In this document: positions 24,056-33,296 of the stretch, piece by piece
How the letters are laid out: every line of letters begins with the position of its first letter
Position numbering within the stretch: the stretch's first letter is position 1
NCBI RefSeq assembly: GCF_052044135.1
Contig: NZ_JBQDYF010000003.1
Span: forward strand, 186,001-250,000
From: Salinisphaera sp052044135
GTDB taxonomy: Bacteria > Pseudomonadota > Gammaproteobacteria > Nevskiales > Salinisphaeraceae
DNA: 64,000 nucleotides
Direction: 5' to 3'
Program-made: the position numbers and the translations under genes
Notes under the pieces: generated by a model
Told to the model about the DNA's origin: nothing
Database searches by the model: none
Seen by the model: only the letters and a program-made list of their open reading frames with translations

Positions 24056-26053
24056 GTGGCGGCGATGCAGAGTCAGGGCGTGCTGTTCGGACAAGTGGGT
24101 GTCGTCTTCGGCATCGTGCTGGCCGGCGTGTGGCTCGCCACGCAGTGGACAGCAGCCGCCCTGGGTTACCAACTGCGTTTGGGATCGCCTTGGTTCGAGG
24201 CGTTCGGCACACCGATTTATCAACCCTGGCGGTTGTTCGAATGGTGGTTCGCCTTCGATGCCTACGCACCGCGCATCTTCGCCATCGGTGGAGCGGTCGC
24301 CGGCGGCAGTGGCCTGCTGGCGAGCGCGGTCGCGGTCGGGATGTCGGTCTGGCGCTCACGCCAGTCCAGACAGGTCACCACCTATGGCTCTGCGCATTGG
24401 GCCGAGGCGGTCGACATTCGTCGTGCCGGACTGGTCGCGCCCCGCGGTGTCTTCCTGGGCCGGCATGACCGGCAGTACCTGCGTCACGACGGGCCCGAGC
24501 ACGTCCTGACGTTCGCGCCGACGCGTTCGGGCAAGGGCGTGGGCCTAGTGGTGCCGACGCTGCTCAGCTGGCCGGCCTCGGCCGTGATCCACGACATCAA
24601 GGGCGAGAACTGGCAGCTCACCGCCGGCTGGCGGGCCCGCTTCTCGCACTGCCTGCTGTTCAATCCCACCGATCCCCGCTCGGCGGCCTACAACCCGCTG
24701 TTGGAGGTCCGGCGCGGTGCGCACGAGGTGCGTGACGTGCAGAACATCGCCGACATCCTGGTCGACCCGGAAGGCGCGCTGGAGCGGCGCAACCACTGGG
24801 AGAAGACCAGCCACGCCCTGCTGGTCGGCGCCATCCTGCACGTGCTCTATGCCGGCGAGGACAAAACGCTGCGTGGCGTCGCCAACTTCCTCTCCGACCC
24901 GGCCTGTCCGTTCGAGCTGGCGCTGCGCCGAATGATGACCACGCGGCATCTGGGCGAACGCCCCCATCCGGTGGTGGCCTCGGCCGCACGCGAGGTGTTG
25001 AACAAGGCCGACAACGAACGCTCCGGCGTGCTGTCCACCGCGATGAGTTTCCTCGGGCTGTACCGCGATCCCACGGTGGCCGAGGTGACCTCGCGCTGCG
25101 ACTGGCGCATCGCCGATCTGATTGCCGCCGAGCATCCGGTGTCGCTGTACCTGGTGGTACCGCCGTCGGACATCAGCCGCACGAAACCGCTGATCCGGCT
25201 GATCCTGAACCAGATCGGCCGGCGCCTGACCGAGTCGCTGGACGGCTCGGACGGCATCGAGCGTCGCCACCGCCTGCTGCTGATGCTGGACGAGTTCCCC
25301 GCGCTGGGGCGTCTGGATTTCTTCGAGTCGGCGCTGGCCTTCATGGCCGGCTATGGCCTGCGTGCCTTCCTGATCGCGCAGTCGCTCAATCAGATCGACA
25401 AGGCCTACGGCCAGAATCATTCGATCCTCGACAACTGCCATGTGCGGGTGACCTTCGCCACCAACGACGAGCGCACCGCCAAGCGCATCTCCGAGACCCT
25501 GGGTACGGCGACCGAGCTGCGCATCCAGCGCAACTACGCCGGTCACCGGCTGGCGCCGTGGCTGGGGCATCTGATGGTCTCGCGCCAGGAAACGGCGCGG
25601 CCGTTGCTCACGCCCGGCGAGGTGATGCAACTGCCGCCGGACGAGGCGGTGGTGATGGTGGGCAGCGTGGCGCCGATCCGGGCGTGGAAGCTGCGCTACT
25701 ACGAGGACGCCAACTTCCAGTGTCGTGTGCTGCCGCCGCCCGTGCTGGCCGAGGGTGGCTATGCCGACGCGCCACCGGTGCGGCCGGACGATTGGCGTGA
25801 TCGGGCGGCGCCGCCGGTGTCGGATCGGCCGGACAAGGCGGCGGCATCCGATGCGTCTGGCGACGATGGCGGTCCGCGCCGCCAACCCGAGCTGTCCGAA
25901 TCCATCGCCGATCCCGGTGCGCCGCAGCCGCCGGTCAGCGATCTGACCGTGCTCGATGACGAGGCGTGGTCGGCGCCGGCGCAGCTCGATCCGGGGCTGC
26001 AACGCAACGCGCGGATGGCCGAGCTGGACCCTGACGATGGGATACCGCTATGA
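24056..26053 (+). CDS. traG: TraG coupling protein (VirD4-type)
   Basis: 665-residue type IV coupling protein with two N-terminal membrane segments (GVVFGIVLAGVWLATQW; GAVAGGSGLLASAVAVGMSV), Walker A in FAPTRSGKGVGLVVPTLL (about residue 154) and Walker B in LLLMLDEFPALGRL (about 408). It links the relaxase-DNA complex to the Trb secretion channel. I use GTG 24056, since GGAGGA lies about 8 bases upstream; ATG 24041 and ATG 24065 are possible. The C-terminal about 100 residues are Pro/Asp-rich and variable. The next gene overlaps by ATGA. Confidence 0.93.
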   Translation: MAAMQSQGVLFGQVGVVFGIVLAGVWLATQWTAAALGYQLRLGSPWFEAFGTPIYQPWRLFEWWFAFDAYAPRIFAIGGAVAGGSGLLASAVAVGMSVWRSRQSRQVTTYGSAHWAEAVDIRRAGLVAPRGVFLGRHDRQYLRHDGPEHVLTFAPTRSGKGVGLVVPTLLSWPASAVIHDIKGENWQLTAGWRARFSHCLLFNPTDPRSAAYNPLLEVRRGAHEVRDVQNIADILVDPEGALERRNHWEKTSHALLVGAILHVLYAGEDKTLRGVANFLSDPACPFELALRRMMTTRHLGERPHPVVASAAREVLNKADNERSGVLSTAMSFLGLYRDPTVAEVTSRCDWRIADLIAAEHPVSLYLVVPPSDISRTKPLIRLILNQIGRRLTESLDGSDGIERRHRLLLMLDEFPALGRLDFFESALAFMAGYGLRAFLIAQSLNQIDKAYGQNHSILDNCHVRVTFATNDERTAKRISETLGTATELRIQRNYAGHRLAPWLGHLMVSRQETARPLLTPGEVMQLPPDEAVVMVGSVAPIRAWKLRYYEDANFQCRVLPPPVLAEGGYADAPPVRPDDWRDRAAPPVSDRPDKAAASDASGDDGGPRRQPELSESIADPGAPQPPVSDLTVLDDEAWSAPAQLDPGLQRNARMAELDPDDGIPL

Positions 26054-26520
26054 GCCGCTATCGCCTGAACCTGTTCATCCAGCCCGAGCACGCCCGGCGT
26101 CTCGACGAGTTGGCGGCGAAGAAGGGCGTCTCCAAGTCGTCCATCGTCGCCGCGGCGCTGGCCTCCTGGCTGTCGCCGGATGCCGGCGACCGGCGCGAGG
26201 CGGCGATGGCCAAGCGGCTGGATCGGCTGTCGCGTCAGTTCGAACGTCTGGAGCGCGATCAGTCCATCCAGATCGAGACGCTGGCGTTGTTCATCCGCTA
26301 CTACCTGACCGTCAGCACCTCGGTGCCCGAGGCGCATCAGGACGCGGCCCGAGCCCAAGGCCGGGCGCGTTTCGAGCAGTTCATCGAACAGCTGGGTCGC
26401 CGGTTGCTGCGCGGGCGCAGCCTGGTGCGCGACGTCATCGAGGAAATGCAGCCGCCGGACCAGGCGATCGGCGAACGGCTGGACGAGGTCGCGGCCCAGG
26501 CCGGGGAGCGCGACGCATGA
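26050..26520 (+). CDS. CopG/RHH-type protein between traG and trbB
   Basis: 156-residue protein whose N-terminus YRLNLFIQPEHARRLDELAAKKGVSKSSIVAAALASWL fits a ribbon-helix-helix DNA-binding domain, followed by a predicted helical C-terminus. A CopG-like gene at this position is conserved in Tn4371-type elements, probably regulating the trb operon. It overlaps traG and trbB by ATGA at both ends. Confidence 0.87.
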   Translation: MSRYRLNLFIQPEHARRLDELAAKKGVSKSSIVAAALASWLSPDAGDRREAAMAKRLDRLSRQFERLERDQSIQIETLALFIRYYLTVSTSVPEAHQDAARAQGRARFEQFIEQLGRRLLRGRSLVRDVIEEMQPPDQAIGERLDEVAAQAGERDA

Positions 26521-27536
26521 GCGCCGTACCGGCATCATCCGCCACCACTTCACTGGACCGGCGTGTCCGCATGCTGCGCACGGCGATGGGGCCGCTGATT
26601 GCCACCGCGCTGGACGATCCGGACGTGGTGGAGGTGATGCTCAACCCGGACGGCGCGCTGTGGATCGACCGGCTTTCCAGCGGTCGGGCGCCGATGGGGG
26701 CGACCCTGACGCCGCAGGACGGCGAACGCATCATCCGCCTGGTCGCCGCGCACGTGGGCGCCGAGGTGCACCGGGGTCAGCCGCTGTTGACGGCCGAACT
26801 GCCCGAGACTGGCGAGCGCTTCGAGGGCGTGCTGCCGCCGGCCGCGCCGGCACCGGCGTTCGCGCTGCGCAAGCGCGCGGTCGGTGTGATCGCCCTGGAG
26901 CGCTACGTCACCGACGGCATCATGACCGCCGTGCAGGCCGGCTTCCTGCGCGATGCGGTCATGGCGCGCCGGAACGTCCTGATCGCCGGTGGCACCAGCA
27001 CCGGCAAGACCACGCTGGCCAATGCGCTGCTGGCCGAGATCGCCACCAGCGGCGACCGCGTGCTGGTGCTCGAAGACACGGTGGAACTGCAATGCGCGGC
27101 ACGCGACCACGTGCCGCTGCGCACCCGCGCCGGCGTGGTGTCCATGCGCGAGTTGGTGCGGGCCACCATGCGGCTGCGGCCCGACCGTGTGGTGGTCGGC
27201 GAGGTGCGCGGCGGCGAGGCGCTGGATCTGATCAAGGTCTGGGGTACCGGCCATCCGGGCGGCATCGCCACCATCCATGCCGGCTCCGCGCTGGGTGCCT
27301 TGCTGCGCCTGGAGCAGCTGATCCTCGAAGTGGCGGTGAATCCGCCGCGTGCGCTGATCGCCGAGGCCGTCGACGTGGTCGTGTTCATCGCCGGCCGCGG
27401 TCGCGCGCGCCGTATCGACGGCATCGCCCGTGTGATCGGGTTCGACGAGACGGGCTACCGGCTCAGTGACCCATTGGGCCTGCCGCTGCCGTCACCTTCC
27501 GTTGCGTCCTCCAACCCTTCCGGAGAACCGTCATGA
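26517..27536 (+). CDS. trbB: TrbB, VirB11-type secretion ATPase
   Basis: 339-residue hexameric secretion ATPase: Walker A IAGGTSTGKTTLANALLAEI (residues about 157-176), VLVLEDTVELQCAARDH, MRLRPDRVVVGEVRGGEALDLIKVWGTGHPGG and a His box IATIHAGSALGALLRLEQLI. It powers pilus assembly and DNA transfer together with TrbE. It starts inside the copG stop and overlaps trbC. A second, broken trbB relic of other origin is at 19367-19718. Confidence 0.95.
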   Translation: MSAVPASSATTSLDRRVRMLRTAMGPLIATALDDPDVVEVMLNPDGALWIDRLSSGRAPMGATLTPQDGERIIRLVAAHVGAEVHRGQPLLTAELPETGERFEGVLPPAAPAPAFALRKRAVGVIALERYVTDGIMTAVQAGFLRDAVMARRNVLIAGGTSTGKTTLANALLAEIATSGDRVLVLEDTVELQCAARDHVPLRTRAGVVSMRELVRATMRLRPDRVVVGEVRGGEALDLIKVWGTGHPGGIATIHAGSALGALLRLEQLILEVAVNPPRALIAEAVDVVVFIAGRGRARRIDGIARVIGFDETGYRLSDPLGLPLPSPSVASSNPSGEPS

Positions 27537-27880
27537 CACCTGTCCCCGTGTTTCGGCCGCTGCCTGCCTGGCGCTCGGCCTTGCCCGTGATCCTGCTGAT
27601 GGTCTGTCTGCTGCTGTGGTCGGTGGTCGCCCACGCCGCGGGATCGAACATGCCCTGGGAGTCACCGCTGCAGTCGATCCTCCAATCCATCCAAGGGCCG
27701 GTGGCGCGCATCCTGGCCGTGATCATCATCATCTCCACCGGCCTGGCACTGGCCTTCGGCGACACCTCGGGTGGATTCCGCAAGCTGATCCAGATCGTCT
27801 TCGGTCTGTCGATCGCGTTCGCGGCCTCGAGTTTCTTCCTGTCGTTCTTCAGCTTCTCCGGCGGGGCGGTGGTGGCATGA
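27533..27880 (+). CDS. trbC: TrbC pilin precursor (VirB2-type)
   Basis: 115-residue prepilin with a long signal peptide (WRSALPVILLMVCLLLWSVVAHAAG) and two further hydrophobic segments (VARILAVIIIISTGLALAFG; LIQIVFGLSIAFAASSFFLSFF). TrbC is the pilus subunit; in IncP the TraF peptidase (8879-9442 here) cyclises it. Overlaps with trbB and trbD indicate tight coupling. Confidence 0.93.
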   Translation: MTPVPVFRPLPAWRSALPVILLMVCLLLWSVVAHAAGSNMPWESPLQSILQSIQGPVARILAVIIIISTGLALAFGDTSGGFRKLIQIVFGLSIAFAASSFFLSFFSFSGGAVVA

Positions 27881-28149
27881 ACACGGAATCCGACGTCGTC
27901 ACCGGCTTCGAGGTGCCGCTGCATCGTGCCCTGACCGAGCCGATCCTGCTCGGTGGGGCGCCGCGCACCGTGGCCATCGCCAACGGCACGCTGGCCGCGG
28001 CCGTGGGGCTGGGCCTGCAATTGTGGATTCCGGGGCTGGTGTTGGGCGTTGTCGGCCATGCGCTGGCGGTCTGGGGCGCACGCCTGGACCCCCAGTTCAT
28101 GGCCGTGTTCGCCCGCCACCTCAAGCACAAGTCGCTGCTGGACGTGTGA
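27877..28149 (+). CDS. trbD: TrbD (VirB3-type)
   Basis: 90-residue protein with the VirB3/TrbD pattern: GFEVPLHRALTEPILLGGAPRTVAIANGTLAAAVGLGLQLWIPGLVLGVVGHALAVWGARLDPQFMAVFARHLKHKSLLDV, i.e. two adjacent membrane segments and a conserved basic tail. It anchors with TrbE at the inner membrane. The start ATG 27877 overlaps the trbC stop. Confidence 0.93.
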   Translation: MNTESDVVTGFEVPLHRALTEPILLGGAPRTVAIANGTLAAAVGLGLQLWIPGLVLGVVGHALAVWGARLDPQFMAVFARHLKHKSLLDV

Positions 28150-28159
28150 GGGCGATGCC

Positions 28160-30595
28160 ATGTTGAATCTCGCCGAATACCGTCCGTATCCGGACCGCTT
28201 GGCCGACTGGCTGCCCTGGGTGGGGCTGGTAGCCCCCGGCGTGGTGCTCAACAAGGACGGCTCCTTCCAGCGCAGCGTGCGCTTCCGAGGGCCCGACCTG
28301 GACAGCGCGACCCGCGGCGAACTGGTCGCCACGACCGCCCGGCTGAACAATGCGCTGCGCCGCTTCGGCTCGGGCTGGGCGCTGTTCGTCGAGGCCGAGC
28401 GCCGGGCGACCTCCGATTACCCGCGTTCGACCTTCCCGGAGCCGCTGTCGTGGCTGGTCGACGAGGAACGCCGGGCGGCGTTCGAGGACGCCGGCAGCCA
28501 CTTCGAGAGCGTCTATCACCTGACACTGGTGTATCTGCCGGCCGAGGAATCGCGGGCGCGGGCGGGGCGGCTGCTCTACGAGAACGCGCCCGCCGGCGCC
28601 GTCGACTGGCGTGAACGACTGAACGCGTTCACGGCGGAGACCGATCGGGTGTTCGATTTGCTCGACGGCGTGATGCCGGAGCTCGCCTGGCTCGATGACA
28701 CCGAGACGTTGAGTTACCTGCACGACACCATCTCGACGCGACGCTATCGCATCGAGGTGCCGCAAGTGCCGTGCTATCTGGATGCCTTGCTGGTCGATAC
28801 GCCGCTGGTCGGCGGTCTGGCGCCGCTGCTCGGCGATCAGCATCTGCGGGTGGTGACGGTGCGGGGTTTCCCGACCGCGACCTGGCCGGGGATCCTCGAT
28901 GACCTCAACCGGCTGGGCTTCGCCTACCGCTGGTCCACGCGCTTTCTGTGCATGGACAAGGCGGAGGCCGAGCGGGCGCTGGGACGGCTGCGCCGGCAGT
29001 GGTTCGCCAAGCGCAAGAACATCGTGGCGCTGTTGCGCGAGACGATCTTCCAACAGGAAGCGCCGCTGCTCGACACCGATGCCGGCAACAAGGCGGCCGA
29101 CGCCGACGCGGCGATGCAGGAACTGGGCAGCGACCAGGTGGCCTACGGTTACGTCACGGCCACGGTGACCGTGCTGGACGCGGATGCCGCGCTGGCCGAC
29201 GAGAAGCAGCGACTGGTGGAGCGGGCCATCCAGGGCCGCGGTTTCGTGACCATGCCCGAGCGGCTCAACGCCGTGGAGGCGTGGTTGTCCTCGATCCCGG
29301 GCAACGCCTACGCCAACGTGCGTCAGCCGATCGTCTCCACGTTGAATCTCGCGCACCTGATGCCGGTGTCGGCGGTGTGGGCGGGGCAGGCGCGCAATGC
29401 GCATCTGGAGGGTCCGCCGTTGATCGTCACCCGGACCGACGGCGCCACGCCGTTCCGGCTGGTGACGCACATCGGCGATGTCGGCCACACCCTGGTGGTG
29501 GGCCCTACCGGCATGGGCAAGTCGGTGCTGCTGGCCACGCTGGCCATGCAGTTTCGTCGCTACCCGGGTGCGCGCATCGTCGCCTTCGACATGGGGCGTT
29601 CGATGCGCGCCACCATCCTGGGGCTCGGCGGCGAGCACTATGACCTGGGCGCCGACGAGACGATCGCGTTTCAGCCGCTTGCGCACATCGACCGGGAGCG
29701 CTATCGCGCCTGGGCGAGCGAATGGGTCGAAGGGCGGCTGGCACAGGAAGGCGTCAGCGTCGGACCGGACGAAAAGTCGTCGATCTGGTCGGCGCTGGGC
29801 AGTCTGGCCGGCGCACCGGTGGAGCAGCGCACCTTGACCGGGTTGTCGGTATTACTGCAGTCCAACACGTTGCGTCAGGCGCTCGCGCCCTATGTATTGG
29901 GCGGGGCGCACGGCGCACTGCTGGATGCCGATCACGACCGCTTGGGCACGGCCGACGTGCAGGGCTTCGAGATGGAAACCCTGATGGCCAGCCGGGCCGC
30001 CACGATGGCGGTGCTGCACTACCTGTTCGCCCGCTTCGAGGAGCGCTTCGACGGTTCGCCCACGCTGCTGATCCTCGACGAGTCCTGGCTGTTCCTGGAC
30101 GATCCGGTCTTCGCCGCACGTATCCGTCAGTGGCTCAAGACGCTGCGCAAGAAGAACGTCAGCGTGATCTTCGCCACCCAGTCGCTGGCCGACGTGAAGG
30201 ATTCGAGCATCGCGCCGGCGATCGTCGAGAGCTGCGCCAGTCGCATCTTTCTGCCCAACCCGCAGGCGACCGAGCCACAGATCCGCACGATCTACGAAGG
30301 CTTCGGACTCAACGACCGGCAGATCGAGATCGTCGCCACCGCCGAGCCCAAGCGCGACTACTACTACCAGTCGCGGCTGGGCAACCGACTGTTCGACCTG
30401 GACCTGGGGCCGGTGGCGCTGGCCTTCGCCGGCGCGTCGACGCCGCAGGACCAGCGCGACATCGACCGGGTGTTGGCACAGGCCGGCGCCTCGGGCTTTG
30501 CCGATGCCTGGCTGCGCGAGCGTGGTCTCGACTGGGCGGCCGAACTGCTGGCTTCGGCCGATGCCGGGCAGGTCCCACAGGAGGTCGTGTCATGA
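28160..30595 (+). CDS. trbE: TrbE, VirB4-type ATPase
   Basis: 811-residue VirB4 ATPase, full length for the family. Walker A VGPTGMGKSVLLATLAMQFR (about residue 447), Walker B LLILDESWLFLDDP (about 637) and the VIFATQSLADVKDS block are intact. The N-terminal part starts MLNLAEYRPYPDRLADWLPW. It energises substrate translocation and pilus biogenesis. It starts 10 bases after trbD, at ATG 28160, with a GGGCGATGCC spacer, and overlaps trbJ. Confidence 0.95.
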   Translation: MLNLAEYRPYPDRLADWLPWVGLVAPGVVLNKDGSFQRSVRFRGPDLDSATRGELVATTARLNNALRRFGSGWALFVEAERRATSDYPRSTFPEPLSWLVDEERRAAFEDAGSHFESVYHLTLVYLPAEESRARAGRLLYENAPAGAVDWRERLNAFTAETDRVFDLLDGVMPELAWLDDTETLSYLHDTISTRRYRIEVPQVPCYLDALLVDTPLVGGLAPLLGDQHLRVVTVRGFPTATWPGILDDLNRLGFAYRWSTRFLCMDKAEAERALGRLRRQWFAKRKNIVALLRETIFQQEAPLLDTDAGNKAADADAAMQELGSDQVAYGYVTATVTVLDADAALADEKQRLVERAIQGRGFVTMPERLNAVEAWLSSIPGNAYANVRQPIVSTLNLAHLMPVSAVWAGQARNAHLEGPPLIVTRTDGATPFRLVTHIGDVGHTLVVGPTGMGKSVLLATLAMQFRRYPGARIVAFDMGRSMRATILGLGGEHYDLGADETIAFQPLAHIDRERYRAWASEWVEGRLAQEGVSVGPDEKSSIWSALGSLAGAPVEQRTLTGLSVLLQSNTLRQALAPYVLGGAHGALLDADHDRLGTADVQGFEMETLMASRAATMAVLHYLFARFEERFDGSPTLLILDESWLFLDDPVFAARIRQWLKTLRKKNVSVIFATQSLADVKDSSIAPAIVESCASRIFLPNPQATEPQIRTIYEGFGLNDRQIEIVATAEPKRDYYYQSRLGNRLFDLDLGPVALAFAGASTPQDQRDIDRVLAQAGASGFADAWLRERGLDWAAELLASADAGQVPQEVVS

Positions 30596-31332
30596 GTTTC
30601 CGTCTGTCGTCCCTCGCGCTGGTCGCCGTTCTGGCTGTCGGACTGCTCGGCAGCCCGAGCGCCTGGGCCATCTTCCCTGTCTTCGACGCCTCCAACTTCG
30701 TGCAGAACACGCTGACGGCGGCGCGGGCGCTGCAGCAGATCGACAATCAGATCACCCAACTGCAGAACCAGGCGCGGATGCTGATCAATCAGTCGCGCAA
30801 TCTTGCGCGTCTGCCGTCCGATGTCGTCGATCGCTTGCGCGCCAACCTGGCGACCACCGCCCAGTTGATCGGCCAGGCGCAGGGTCTGGCCTACAACGTC
30901 CAGCGCATGAACAGCGAGTTCGCGCGCCTGTATCCGGACCAGTACGCCGCCACGGTCAGCGGCGACCGGATGGCCGAGGACGCGCAGCAACGCTGGCAGA
31001 ACACGCTCGATGGCCTGCACACCGCGATGCAGGTGCAGGCCCAGGTCTCGCAGAACCTCGCCAGCGACGAAGGCGTGCTGAGCGATCTGGTGGGCAAGAG
31101 CCAGTCCGCGACCGGGGCGCTGCAGGCGATGCAGGCCACCAATCAGCTGCTCGCTCTGCGGGCCAAGCAGGCGATCCAGGCGCAGCAGTTGCAGTTGACC
31201 CAGGGACGGGCCGTCTCGCTGGAACTGGCCCGGCAGGCGGCCGCCGCCGAACGGGGTCGCACGATCACGCAGCGTTTCATGGGCAGCGGCACGCCGTACA
31301 CGCCGCAGACCGTCGATTTCTACGGGCAGTGA
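30592..31332 (+). CDS. trbJ: TrbJ (VirB5-type pilus protein)
   Basis: 246-residue exported protein with a signal peptide (LSSLALVAVLAVGLLGSPSAWA) and the TrbJ pattern PVFDASNFVQNTLTAARALQQIDNQITQLQNQARMLINQ, mostly helical. VirB5-type proteins sit at the pilus tip and help mating contact. It overlaps trbE by ATGA; trbL follows after 11 bases. Confidence 0.93.
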   Translation: MSFRLSSLALVAVLAVGLLGSPSAWAIFPVFDASNFVQNTLTAARALQQIDNQITQLQNQARMLINQSRNLARLPSDVVDRLRANLATTAQLIGQAQGLAYNVQRMNSEFARLYPDQYAATVSGDRMAEDAQQRWQNTLDGLHTAMQVQAQVSQNLASDEGVLSDLVGKSQSATGALQAMQATNQLLALRAKQAIQAQQLQLTQGRAVSLELARQAAAAERGRTITQRFMGSGTPYTPQTVDFYGQ

Positions 31333-31343
31333 GGGAACGGGTC

Positions 31344-32579
31344 ATGAATGACGTCTCGGTCATCGACCGCTTCCTCAACGTGTTCTCGACCTACATCGAC
31401 TCCGGCTTCGGTCTGCTGCACGGCGAGGTGGCGTTTTTGACCGCCACGCTGGTCGCCATCGACATGACCCTGGCCGGTCTCACCTGGGCGATGGCCCATG
31501 CCACCGGGCAGGGCGAGGACGTGCTGGCCAAGCTGATCCGCAAGGTGCTCTACGTCGGCGCCTTCGCCTACATCCTCAACCACTTCAATTGGCTGGCCGG
31601 CATCGTGTTCCGCTCGTTCGCCGGCTTGGGGTTGGAGGCCAGCGGCTCGACCTTGAGCCTGCACACCTTCCTGCAGCCGGGCCACCTGGCCAAGACCGGG
31701 ATCGATGCGGCCACGCCGCTGTTGCAGCAGATCAACCAGATGTCCGGCTTCCCGGAGGTGTTCTCCAACCTGACGCCGATCGTGGTGCTGTTCCTGGCCT
31801 GGCTGGTGGTCATCGTCAGTTTCTTCGTGCTGGCGGTGCAGCTGTTCATCACCCTGATCGAGTTCAAGCTGACCACGCTGGCCGGCTTCGTGCTGGTGCC
31901 GTTCGCGCTGTGGAACAAGACCAGCTTCCTGGCCGAGAAGGTGCTCGGCAACGTGGTGTCCTCGGGGGTGAAAGTGCTGGTGCTGGCGGTGATCGTCGGG
32001 ATCGGCACCGGCCTGTTCGGCCAGTTCCAGACCACCCCGGCCGAGCCGTCGCTCAACCATGCCCTGGTGATCATGCTGGCCTCGCTGGCGTTGTTGGCGC
32101 TGGGCATCTTCGGACCGGGCATCGCCACCGGATTGGTGTCCGGGGCGCCGCAACTGGGCGCCGGGGCCATGGCCGGCGCCACCCTGGGTGCCGCCGGCAC
32201 CGCTGTCGCCGTGGGAGCCGCCGCCACGGGCGTCGGCAGTGCCGTGGCGGCCGGAACGCGCATGGCGCCGGCGGCCGTGCGAACCGGGGTGGGTGGTATG
32301 CGGTCGGCCGCCTCCATGGTATCGGGCCGGCGCTCCCCGGGAGCTGCCGCCGGTGCCGGGCCCGCTCGAAACACCGGCACGGCCGGCCGTGGGCCGGGCG
32401 CGGCAGCAACCGGCGGTGATAGCGCTCGAGGCCACGCCGCGTCGCAGCCGGACTGGGCCAAACGTCTGCATCGTCGCCAGCAGATCAGTCATGCCGCTTC
32501 CACGGCCGCGCATACCTTGCGTAGTGGCGATGGTGGTGGCGCGGGCTCCGGTCCGAGCCTGCGCGATGACGAATCCTGA
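31344..32579 (+). CDS. trbL: TrbL (VirB6-type membrane protein)
   Basis: 411-residue polytopic protein with at least six membrane segments (e.g. VAFLTATLVAIDMTLAGLTWAM, IVVLFLAWLVVIVSFFVLAV, ALVIMLASLALLALGIFGPG) and a Gly/Ala-rich, low-complexity cytoplasmic tail (about residues 260-411) typical for TrbL. It forms part of the inner-membrane channel. ATG 31344; trbF follows after 12 bases with GAGGAAAGG as ribosome site. Confidence 0.93.
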   Translation: MNDVSVIDRFLNVFSTYIDSGFGLLHGEVAFLTATLVAIDMTLAGLTWAMAHATGQGEDVLAKLIRKVLYVGAFAYILNHFNWLAGIVFRSFAGLGLEASGSTLSLHTFLQPGHLAKTGIDAATPLLQQINQMSGFPEVFSNLTPIVVLFLAWLVVIVSFFVLAVQLFITLIEFKLTTLAGFVLVPFALWNKTSFLAEKVLGNVVSSGVKVLVLAVIVGIGTGLFGQFQTTPAEPSLNHALVIMLASLALLALGIFGPGIATGLVSGAPQLGAGAMAGATLGAAGTAVAVGAAATGVGSAVAAGTRMAPAAVRTGVGGMRSAASMVSGRRSPGAAAGAGPARNTGTAGRGPGAAATGGDSARGHAASQPDWAKRLHRRQQISHAASTAAHTLRSGDGGGAGSGPSLRDDES

Positions 32580-32591
32580 GGAGGAAAGGTC

Positions 32592-33296
32592 ATGCGATTC
32601 CGACGCGCCCGTGTGCGCTACGCCGATACCCCGCAGCCGGTCACGCCGTATCAGGCCGCGGCGCAGGTCTGGGACGAGCGCATCGGCTCGGCACGGGTCC
32701 AGGCCAGGAACTGGCGGCTGATGGCCTTCGGCTGTCTGGCACTGGCCGTGGCGATGGCCGGCGGGCTGATCTGGCGCTCGGCACAGTCCAGCGTCACGCC
32801 CTATGTGGTGGAGGTGGACAGGCTGGGGCAGGTCCGCGCCGTCGGCAAGGCGGTGACGCCCTACCGACCCACCGATGCCGAGATCGCCTATTACCTAGGG
32901 CGCTTCATCAACGAGGTGCGCTCGCTGCCCATCGATCCGGTGGTGGTCCGCCAGAACTGGCTGACGGCCTACCACTACACCACCGATCAGGGCGCGGCGG
33001 TGCTCGATGCCTACGCCCGCACCCACGATCCGTTCGCACAGGTCGGCAAGACCTCGGTGACGGTCCAGATCACCAGCATCGTGCGCGCCAGTCCGTCCTC
33101 GTTCGATGTGCGCTGGATCGAACACCACTTCGCCCACGGCGCGGCCACCGGTACCGAGCGGTGGACGGCGGTGGTGTCGATCGTGCTGCAGCCGCCGCAT
33201 ACCGAACGGCGGCTGCGCGAGAACCCGCTCGGGATCTACGTCAACGGCCTGTCCTGGAGCCGTGATCTCGACCTGTCCAAGGGAGCCAAGCCATGA
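32592..33296 (+). CDS. trbF: TrbF (VirB8-type)
   Basis: 234-residue bitopic inner-membrane protein with one N-terminal membrane segment (LMAFGCLALAVAMAGGLIW) and a periplasmic VirB8 fold (VTPYVVEVDRLGQVRAVGKAV, EIAYYLGRFINEVRSLPIDPVVVRQNW, RWIEHHFAHGAATGTERWTAVV, NPLGIYVNGLSWSRDL). It nucleates the translocation pore. Overlap with trbG by ATGA. Confidence 0.95.
   Translation: MRFRRARVRYADTPQPVTPYQAAAQVWDERIGSARVQARNWRLMAFGCLALAVAMAGGLIWRSAQSSVTPYVVEVDRLGQVRAVGKAVTPYRPTDAEIAYYLGRFINEVRSLPIDPVVVRQNWLTAYHYTTDQGAAVLDAYARTHDPFAQVGKTSVTVQITSIVRASPSSFDVRWIEHHFAHGAATGTERWTAVVSIVLQPPHTERRLRENPLGIYVNGLSWSRDLDLSKGAKP

Noticed and set aside
24545..26002. 485-residue open frame on the minus strand
   Set aside because: Antisense shadow of traG, which has intact Walker motifs and overlapping neighbours on the plus strand.
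28121..29686. 521-residue open frame on the minus strand
   Set aside because: Antisense shadow of trbE with no recognisable domains.
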